The notes under the pieces: model-generated | The model's input: the letters and a program-made list of their open reading frames with translations, nothing else | What the model was told of the DNA's origin: nothing | Database searches by the model: none | NCBI GenBank assembly: GCA_031412355.1 | Contig: JANOCR010000190.1 | Span: forward strand, 1 to 5,656 | Source: JAENVT01 sp031412355 | GTDB taxonomy: Bacteria > Actinomycetota > Acidimicrobiia > Acidimicrobiales > Ilumatobacteraceae | Direction of reading: 5' to 3' | Length of the DNA stretch: 5,656 nucleotides | Position numbers and translations under genes: made by a program | Part shown: in pieces, positions 1 to 4,947 of the stretch | How the letters are laid out: every line of letters starts with the position of its first letter | Numbering within the stretch: position 1 is the first letter of the stretch

Positions 1-414
1 CTCGGTCGGGACGAGTCGAGTTCGTTCGATCCCAATGTCACGATCGTGCCCACCATCCGCTTCGACGCACTCGACATTCCACGAGTCGATGTCATCAAGA
101 TCGACGTCGAAGGTGCCGAGCCGATCGTCTTCCGTGGCGCCACCGAAGTGATCGAGCGCGACCACCCGGTGGTCATCTTCGAATTCTCGTGTGAGATGAC
201 CACACGCGTCGGGGGAGTGGGCCCGCGAGACCACCTGAAGATGTTCGAGTCGTATGGCTACCAGCTCTCCCTCATCGAACGGCCGACGGGCGCACTGGTA
301 CCCGTCGATGACGTCGATCGGCTGCTGAGCGACTGGGACGACTGGACCCGCATCGAAGACTTCGTAGCGATTCGGCCCGACTCGCGTTCATCGGGTGGGG
401 GAATAGTCGTATAG
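1..414 (+). CDS. FkbM-family SAM-dependent methyltransferase, C-terminal part (5' end outside window)
   Basis: The reading frame is open from the first base, so the gene begins left of the window and only about 137 residues are seen. The GTG at 46 is internal. The hallmark is VIKIDVEGAEPIVFRGA (codons from about 91), the late SAM-fold strand and helix typical of FkbM methyltransferases, followed by the P-VVIFEFS strand. Upstream, VPTIRFDALDIPRVD matches the usual 'VPVTTLDDLL-VDLIK' lead-in. FkbM enzymes O-methylate sugars or other small acceptors and are common in polysaccharide and glycolipid loci, which fits the glycosyltransferase on the other side of the islet. Natural homology probably ends near DFVAIRP. 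The last residues, GGGIVV, are encoded by the first copy of a downstream repeat, so the C-terminus may have been altered by an insertion. The substrate cannot be told from this fragment. Confidence 0.88.
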   Translation, partial: LGRDESSSFDPNVTIVPTIRFDALDIPRVDVIKIDVEGAEPIVFRGATEVIERDHPVVIFEFSCEMTTRVGGVGPRDHLKMFESYGYQLSLIERPTGALVPVDDVDRLLSDWDDWTRIEDFVAIRPDSRSSGGGIVV

Positions 415-456
415 CTCGTGGGGGAATAGTCGTTCATGCGGTGGGGCGAAAGTCGC
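395..456. repeat. Three short direct repeats at 23-bp spacing
   Basis: GTGGGGGAATAGTCGT occurs identically at 395-410 and 418-433. A third copy, GTGGGGCGAAAGTCGC, lies at 441-456 and matches 12 of 16 positions. All three starts are exactly 23 bp apart. A weaker fourth similarity (GTGGCGATTTGGCC) follows at 466, and a TGTCA sequence ends near 490. Copy 1 encodes the end of the methyltransferase and the stop codon lies between copies 1 and 2. Multiple short repeats next to a terminal CA recall the ends of IS21-like elements, but no transposase or second end is present here, so that reading is inference. Confidence 0.75.
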
Positions 457-550
457 TCAGCTGTCGTGGCGATTTGGCCGGGGGCTGTCACACGCTGACC
501 GTCTGGGCGACGGTGGCGCCGCGACACCCTTTCCGGCCGCCGGCCTGAAG
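415..550. other. Non-coding gap, possible insertion-sequence end or recombination scar
   Basis: This 136-bp stretch separates the methyltransferase stop from the first recognisable vapC codon. It holds repeat copies 2 and 3 and the TGTCA at 486-490. The vapC frame stays open through it but contains no ATG, GTG or TTG, and its translation (HADRLGDGGAATPF...) looks like neither PIN sequence nor a VapB antitoxin. The region appears to be foreign sequence joined to the front of vapC. No promoter or RNA gene was seen. Confidence 0.45.
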
Positions 551-928
551 TACGCCTCGGTACTCGCACCCGTCGTAGCTGACCACGGCGCTGCCGGCGC
601 ACAGTTGCGGCGGCGACTACGCGGGGAGACCGTGGCCGTGCCCGACCTGGCGCGCGTCGAGGCGATCTCGGTCATCCGACGTCAACTGCACCCCAACATT
701 CTCGATAGCCCCCAGGCGTCCCGTGCCGTCGCCGATCTGTTGGATCTGCCGCTACTCGTCTACCCGACCATTCATCTGCTCGGCCGCGCTTGGGCGTTGC
801 GCGACAACCTCACCGCCTACGACGCCTGCTACGTGGCGCTGGCAGAGATGCTTGATTGCCCATTGCTCACCGCCGATGCCCGCCTCTCCAGAGCACCCGG
901 AGTCAACTGCGCGGTTGAGGTCGTGTAG
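551..928 (+). pseudogene. VapC-type PIN-domain ribonuclease toxin, start lost (decapitated)
   Basis: VapC toxins are small PIN-domain RNases that cut tRNA or rRNA and use four acidic residues to hold metal. From 551 the frame reads YASVLAPVVADHGAAGAQLR, then RGETVAVPDLARVEAIS, LRDNLTAYDACYVALAE and LLTADARLSRAPG, which is the actinobacterial VapC pattern almost to its end. The later acids are kept: Glu in RVEAIS (659-661), Asp in TAYDACY and Asp in LLTADARL. The usual beginning 'MIVVDAS' is not there: the first catalytic Asp position is Tyr (TAC, 551-553), preceded by unrelated sequence. No ATG, GTG or TTG lies in frame between the methyltransferase stop and a TTG at 605. A start at that TTG would give 107 aa without the first strand and has no Shine-Dalgarno. 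No vapB is adjacent. Most likely an inactive remnant; a divergent 107-aa protein is the alternative. Confidence 0.75.
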
Positions 929-959
929 CGAGTCGGATCGACGATCCATGTGGTTTCAC

Positions 960-992
960 TGTCAAATGTTGCCTATATCGCCGCCTTTGACA
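960..992. repeat. Inverted repeat TGTCAAA / TTTGACA
   Basis: Perfect 7-bp arms at 960-966 and 986-992 are separated by 19 nt that contain the first TGTTGCC motif. The right arm includes a consensus -35 (TTGACA, 987-992), but no -10 follows at the right distance. There is no T-tract, so it is not an intrinsic terminator for the vapC remnant. It could be a regulator site or chance. Confidence 0.4.
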
Positions 993-1067
993 TCCTTTCC
1001 GAACAGATGTCGCCTTGGTTGTCAGACCAGCATCCCTTGCGCCGTTATCAGTCCCTTTGTTGCCGCA

Positions 1068-1076
1068 TGGTACAAT
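1068..1076 (+). promoter_or_regulatory. Extended -10 promoter for the wHTH-Fic gene
   Basis: TGG-TACAAT at 1068-1076 matches an extended -10 (TGn plus 5/6 of TATAAT). Transcription would begin near 1083, giving a leader of about 40 nt before the proposed start at 1123. There is no good -35 at 16-18 bp, as expected for extended -10 promoters. It lies in an AT-richer patch, and TGTTGCC motifs sit just upstream, just downstream of the expected start point and at the start codon. Confidence 0.45.
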
Positions 1077-1110
1077 AAAGACCTCATTTGTTGCCTACGC
1101 ACGTACCACT

Positions 1111-1115
1111 GGAGG
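1111..1115 (+). promoter_or_regulatory. Shine-Dalgarno that points to an ATT start
   Basis: GGAGG at 1111-1115 is the best ribosome-binding site near the Fic gene. Seven nt downstream, in the correct frame, is ATT at 1123. The nearby ATG at 1130 is out of frame and ends after about 30 codons. In-frame TTG codons at 1015, 1057 and 1060 all lie upstream of the -10 element. The next in-frame GTG (1216) would delete much of the winged helix. This makes the rare ATT start plausible, or it marks a mutated ATG. Confidence 0.5.
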
Positions 1116-1122
1116 ACTTTCC

Positions 1123-2610
1123 ATTACGGATGTTGCCAATCCACACGGTGAGCTTGTCGCCGTTACCCGCACCAGCCGCGCCCATCTCAGCCGCAAGGCG
1201 AAAGCAGGGGAGGCCGTGCGAATAGCCCCTGGTTTGTACATCGTGGGCGCCACACTCACACCCGAACAGGCGGTGCGCAATCACCTACACCAGATTGTCG
1301 CAAACCTCTGGCCTGGTGGAGTTTTGTGCGGCCGCACAGCTTTCGCCGGGGGCATACCCGCCGATGGCGAGATGTACGTTGCCCATCCCAGCCCACCACG
1401 CCAATCCCCGCTCTCACTCCCCGGGGTCACCGTGTACCCGGTCGTCGGGCCACACGCACTTCCCGGCGACGTCTCTATGCCCTGCGGCCTCGCCATGTCC
1501 GGTCAGGCGCGGGCGCTGGTCGACAACCTCGATCGGGTCGGGCGCCCTGCGCGATTCCGGGCCGGCGGCGAAGCGGTCGAACATCGCATCGACGAACTGG
1601 CACGCGCTGGCGGCCCGGGCCGGATCCAGACCACGCTCGACCAACTCGACGTCATTGCCAGCCACTTCGACCCAGCCGCTGTGAGTGCGGTACGGCGCCT
1701 GTTGGCCGCAGTACTCGGCTCGTTCAGCGACGTGCGACCGGTGTCGGAACGTCTCCGAGCCCGGCTCGCAGTACAACCGTTCGACGACCACCGGATCGCC
1801 ATGTTGAGCAACCTTGTCGACTTCCTCGGAGAACGCCCACCCAACCTTCGTCACATCACACCTCCACCAGAACGGTGGAACTGGCTTCCGTTCTTCGAGG
1901 CCTATTTCTCGAACTTCATCGAGGGGACCGAGTTCGGAGTCGACGAGGCTCGCCGGATCGCTGTCGAAGGCGTCGTCCCCGATAACCGACCCGCAGACGC
2001 GCACGATGTTGCAGCCACCTTCCGACTGGCCACCGACCCGGAAGACCGACAGCGGGTGCCACGCTCTGGTGACGAACTCGTCGGTATTCTTTGCAATCGC
2101 CACCGCGTGCTGATGGCTGCGCGCGCGGAAAAACATCCGGGTGAGTTGAAACAGCTGCACACCTTCGCGGGCGGCTACCAGTTCGTCGAGCCGGCGCTCG
2201 TCGAGGGAACATTGAAACGCGGCTTCGACGTGCTCCACCAGCTCCACGACCCGTTCTTCCGCGCGCTGACAATGATGGTGCTCGTCACGGAGGTACACCC
2301 CTTCGATGACGGCAACGGGCGCGTCGCCAGGCTCACGGTCAATGCCGAGTTATCTGCCGCTGGCCGCGTGCGAATCGTGATCCCGACCGTGTTCCGCAAC
2401 GACTACCTCGTCGCGTTGAACGCAGTCTCCGGTGGCGTTGGTCGGGGCGAATCCCTATTGGCGGTGCTCGACTTTGCCCAGCAGTGGGTTGCCACCGTCG
2501 ACTGGAGCAGCTTCGACGTCGCCGACCGCACCATGGTGGCATGCAACGCATACCTCGATCCCGTCAAAGCGGACGCGTCGGGGCAGCGTCTCGTCCTCCT
2601 GAATCGCTGA
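1123..2610 (+). CDS. Fic-domain AMP-transferase fused to AbiEi-like winged-helix antitoxin domain
   Basis: About 495 aa from the proposed ATT start (531 aa from the TTG at 1015). Residues ~8-140 look like a type IV antitoxin AbiEi-style N-terminus: a winged helix (LVAVTRTSRAHLSRK, then AVRIAPGLYIV), a helical stretch, and a domain with GVTVYPV and SGQARALVDNL. A helical linker follows (~145-250). The C-terminal half is a Fic enzyme: the inhibitory-helix motif SNFIEG (S263, E267) precedes the core, and the catalytic motif HPFDDGNGRVAR begins at His392 with every key residue present. Fic proteins move AMP (rarely other groups) from ATP to Ser, Thr or Tyr of target proteins. The S-x3-E-G motif before the core is the class II self-inhibition arrangement. 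The gene has its own promoter region, with direct repeats suggesting autoregulation, and no separate antitoxin gene beside it. I infer a single-gene toxin-antitoxin-like regulator; the target is unknown. An alternative is a housekeeping Fic protein with a DNA-binding domain. Confidence 0.88.
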   Translation: MTDVANPHGELVAVTRTSRAHLSRKAKAGEAVRIAPGLYIVGATLTPEQAVRNHLHQIVANLWPGGVLCGRTAFAGGIPADGEMYVAHPSPPRQSPLSLPGVTVYPVVGPHALPGDVSMPCGLAMSGQARALVDNLDRVGRPARFRAGGEAVEHRIDELARAGGPGRIQTTLDQLDVIASHFDPAAVSAVRRLLAAVLGSFSDVRPVSERLRARLAVQPFDDHRIAMLSNLVDFLGERPPNLRHITPPPERWNWLPFFEAYFSNFIEGTEFGVDEARRIAVEGVVPDNRPADAHDVAATFRLATDPEDRQRVPRSGDELVGILCNRHRVLMAARAEKHPGELKQLHTFAGGYQFVEPALVEGTLKRGFDVLHQLHDPFFRALTMMVLVTEVHPFDDGNGRVARLTVNAELSAAGRVRIVIPTVFRNDYLVALNAVSGGVGRGESLLAVLDFAQQWVATVDWSSFDVADRTMVACNAYLDPVKADASGQRLVLLNR

Positions 2611-2639
2611 CGAATCTATGTAGGCCGCTCGCCCGGCGG

Positions 2640-4600
2640 TCATCGTTCATCTTCCCGCAATTGGGCAAGCACGGAAGATGCCGTGGGGGTTGACGCCGGA
2701 AATGTGATCGGCTCTGGAAGCTGATTCAGCCTTGGCCAGGGGAGAGTGGGGTAGCGCTTGCGCATGGCCGCGATGGCGTCGTCGGTGGCGAGGTTGGTGA
2801 GCGCGATCATCGAACCCCGCTGCACCCGGTAGCGACCAAGAATCTGGGTCACCAGCATTGCCCGGCCACCCTCGGCAGCAAGGCGCAGCCACAGGTCCCA
2901 GTCCTCCCACCCGTAGACGAAATCGTCGTCGGCCCGGTACCCGCCCAGTCGCTGCCATGCGGACTTGCGCAGCATTGACTGGGCGTCGATGTAGTTGGCG
3001 CGGCACAGGCGATCGACATCCCACGCAAGCGCGCTGCGGATGTTTCGTTGATCACCGAAGTCCTCGAGGATCGCGTAGGCAGCATCGACATCGGGGTTGG
3101 CCTGAAGTGCGTCGGCGAGCTTGCGCAGGCAGGTGGGGTAGATCGTGTTGTCGGCGTCCATCACCATCACCAGAGGTGCGCGGGCATGCTCGAAGCCGCT
3201 GTTGCGGGCCGCCGCCAGCCCTTCGTTGGCGTCCTTGGCGATCAGGGTCATCGGCACCGACGGGTGATCGTCGATGAACTGTCGCACGACAGCATGGCTG
3301 CCATCGGTGGCGTGGTCTTCGACGACGATGATCTCGAAGCTGACCCCTTCGCTGCCGGCAATGCTGTCGAGCGTCTCGGTGACGACGACGGCGTAGTTGT
3401 ACAACGACACGACCACGCTGACCTCGGGTGTGGCGCCCGTGTACGTCGGTGTGTCGAAGCGGGTGACGTGTTGCAGGCTTCCGTGGGTCAGTTGACACGC
3501 CGCTGCATCGAGCCGTTGCAACGCCGCGTTCTCGGCCATCGCCAACCGTTTGGCCGTGACCAGGGTCGGCAGGAACGGGCGGAACGCCCCCAGCCGTACC
3601 GGGTGAGGGCCCTGGCTGAAACCGAGCCGCCACGCGCCTTTGCGGACCATCGATGAGTTGGCGTGAGGGGCGATGTCGAGCAGGAAATCCTGCTCGATCC
3701 GGTCGAGCAACGGTGAGAGCGAGTTGACCAGTGCCAGTTCGCCGAAAGTGATGCGCCGTGCCTGCTCGGCCATGTCAGCGCGACGAGCTTCGTCGTTCAA
3801 CAGGTCGTGCATGATGTCGGCCATCTCGTTGGGGGATGCCTCGACGAAGTGCACGCCGGCAACCAGGGGGTCGCAACCTTGTGATGGCTCGGAGACCACA
3901 ACGCAGCCGTGCGCCATCGCCTCGATCGCTCGGGCCCAACGAAGTACGGCGCGTGTTGGTCGCCCGCGAGCCGATCGCGATGGATGTTGAGCACCAGCTT
4001 GGCCGACGACAGCAAGCGGTACTTGTCGGCACCGAACGCGGTCTGCGGAGTCGTCGCATCGATCGGCTTGTCGACGCCCACCAGCCGGAGGTCGGCGTTC
4101 AGGTTCCACAGGCGTGGCGCCAGTTCCGCCAGTGCCTCGCCGCGGCGATCGTCGAGGCCGCCCATGAACAACACGTCGATCGGGCGATCGTTCTGGGCTG
4201 GCGTGGTCTGCATCGAGGGCACCCCGCCGAGACGCAGCCGTTCGACCGTCATCCCAGCGCTGCGCAGCGCATCGGCCCCCTGATCGCTGATGTCGAGCGA
4301 CAGCAGGCCACGACGACACGCATCGACAGCGAGGCGGAACCACGAGGTGCCGGGCTGCTCGGTGTTGACGCACACGCTGGCACCCGCGGCACGTTGCAAC
4401 TCCTTGCGAGAAGCGGGATACAGCTCGAAGAACTCGTGAGGCGCGACGACGAGGTTGATCGATCCATCGGCGATGGGCAGCGCGTCGTCGATCACCTCGA
4501 CGTCGCGGCCGGTCAATGCCGCGGCTTCAGCTATCCACGAGGCGATGTCGACCATGAACTGGTTGCCGCGGTTGGCGACGAACACCCTGACCGGAGCCAC
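2640..4600 (-). CDS. Two-domain glycosyltransferase (CgeB/GT-B-like + GT2), interrupted by a 1-nt frameshift
   Basis: The gene starts at GTG 4600, with GGAG about 10 nt upstream, and ends at TGA 2642-2640. The N-terminal part (APVRVFVANRGNQFMVDIAS...) resembles CgeB-type GT-B transferases, with LGGVPSMQ, DVLFMGGLDDRRGE and KLVLNIHRDRLAGDQHAPYF. At 3936-3943 the frame breaks. The sequence resumes one frame over with WARAIEAMAHGCVVVSEPS, the expected continuation of the nucleotide-sugar-binding lobe. From about residue 391 a GT2 (GT-A) domain follows: PEVSVVVSLYNY, FEIIVVEDHATDGS, NEGLAAARNSG, MDADN (the DxD metal site, 3150-3158) and GWEDWDLWLRLAAEGG. Restored length is about 653 aa. Such bifunctional enzymes add two sugars in sequence to a glycan or glycolipid; donors and acceptor cannot be predicted. 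It sits 3 bp after the coiled-coil gene, probably in one operon, and converges on the Fic gene with 29 bp between stops. If the frameshift is real, a 267-aa protein with a nonsense tail would be made. Confidence 0.85.
3936..3943 (-). other. Frameshift site in the glycosyltransferase
   Basis: On the coding strand, TAC TTC GTT GGG CCC GAG gives YFVGPE in the upstream frame, while TGG GCC CGA GCG ATC GAG GCG gives WARAIEA in the downstream frame. Inserting one base after TTC restores a continuous homologous protein (…HAPYF-x-WARAIEAMAHG…), so one nucleotide is missing. No slippery heptamer or downstream stem was seen, which argues against programmed frameshifting. A sequencing or assembly error, or a recent inactivating deletion, explains it best. 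Confidence 0.8.
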
Positions 4601-4603
4601 GTT

Positions 4604-4897
4604 CTATTGGCTCCGCGTGATCAGCCGAAACACTTTGCGCGGACCCCTGCCCAGCTTGCGCAACGCTCGCCCGACGACGCCCGACTTGTCGGGATGGTTG
4701 GCGCCCTCGCGCAACATCTCGCGCACGACCTTGCGGCGGCTGACAACAGTCGGGAGGTCGGCGACGAGCCGCCGAACCTCGTCGCGGCGCTGCAGTGACT
4801 CGGCGCGTAGTTCGTCGATCTCGACTCTCACGGCATCGAGCCGGCGACGCAGTTCGGCGTTCTCGGAACGGAGGTGGTCGAGTTCGTCGGAAGGCAC
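4604..4897 (-). CDS. Small coiled-coil protein with basic C-terminus, upstream of glycosyltransferase
   Basis: 97 aa from GTG 4897 to TAG 4604. Residues ~4-50 are charged heptads (ELDHLRSENAELRRRLDAV, then EIDELRAESLQRRDEV) predicted to form a coiled coil. The rest is basic (RALRKLGRGPRKVFRLITRSQ) and could touch membrane phosphates or a partner enzyme. There is no signal peptide, transmembrane segment or catalytic motif. It is 3 bp from the glycosyltransferase and co-directional. Similar Glu/Arg-rich coils followed by basic 'LR-L-R' tails often occur as C-terminal extensions of glycosyltransferases in glycan loci, so it may be a detached scaffold segment for the enzyme. That role is inference. 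The upstream frame meets a stop at 4937-4939 and contains no other start codon, which fixes GTG 4897. The name stays hypothetical. Confidence 0.7.
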   Translation of the reverse strand: MPSDELDHLRSENAELRRRLDAVRVEIDELRAESLQRRDEVRRLVADLPTVVSRRKVVREMLREGANHPDKSGVVGRALRKLGRGPRKVFRLITRSQ

Positions 4898-4947
4898 CGT
4901 GGTAAAGATACGCCCAGGATGTGCATGCGCGATCGATCACTGGGGCA
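4898..4947. promoter_or_regulatory. Divergent intergenic region with short palindromes
   Basis: Fifty bp separate the minus-strand coiled-coil gene from the plus-strand gene at 4948. They include GCATGC (4923-4928) and GATCGATC (4931-4938), both perfect palindromes, and the candidate minus -10. Both directions must be served from this gap, so shared control is likely. No clear plus-strand promoter was seen. Confidence 0.3.
4905..4910 (-). promoter_or_regulatory. Candidate -10 for a leaderless coiled-coil/glycosyltransferase transcript
   Basis: Read on the minus strand, TATCTT lies 7 nt upstream of the GTG at 4897, which would place the transcript's first base at or next to the start codon. 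There is no Shine-Dalgarno in front of that GTG. Leaderless mRNAs are common in actinobacteria. No convincing -35 is visible, so support is limited. Confidence 0.3.

Larger units (their letters stand above)
967..1137 (+). promoter_or_regulatory. Four TGTTGCC motifs, candidate operator of the wHTH-Fic gene
   Basis: TGTTGCC occurs at 967-973, 1058-1064, 1089-1095 and 1131-1137, all on the plus strand. Flanks are partly shared: TTTGTTGCC in copies 2 and 3, TGTTGCCTA in copies 1 and 3, ATGTTGCC in copies 1 and 4. The last three are 31 and 42 bp apart, close to three and four helical turns, and they bracket the -10 and the start of translation. I saw no other copy elsewhere in the window by eye. 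The gene behind it has a winged-helix N-terminus, so autorepression is a natural inference. Confidence 0.45.

Noticed and set aside
935..947. Palindrome GGATCG-A-CGATCC just after the vapC stop
   Set aside because: Perfect 6-bp arms but a 1-nt centre cannot form a hairpin and there is no T-run; GATC/CGATC words are common in this DNA, so I did not annotate it as a terminator.
1326..1985. 219-codon plus-strand frame inside the Fic gene
   Set aside because: Arg- and Pro-rich out-of-frame translation typical of a shifted GC-rich gene; no motif.
1414..2298. 294-codon open frame on the minus strand across the Fic gene
   Set aside because: It is antisense to a clearly homologous Fic protein, has no recognisable domain, and long antisense frames are expected in GC-rich coding DNA.
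2611..2645. GC-rich inverted sequence between the convergent stops as a terminator
   Set aside because: Only a 4-bp CCGC/GCGG stem is possible and no T-run follows on either strand.
2640..4373. A single 577-aa protein starting at 4373 on the minus strand
   Set aside because: Its first ~145 residues are out-of-frame Arg-rich sequence; true homology begins at WARAIEAMAHG, with the upstream part in another frame from 4600.
3836..4798. 320-codon plus-strand frame opposite the glycosyltransferase and coiled-coil genes
   Set aside because: Antisense shadow; the opposite strand carries strong glycosyltransferase motifs.
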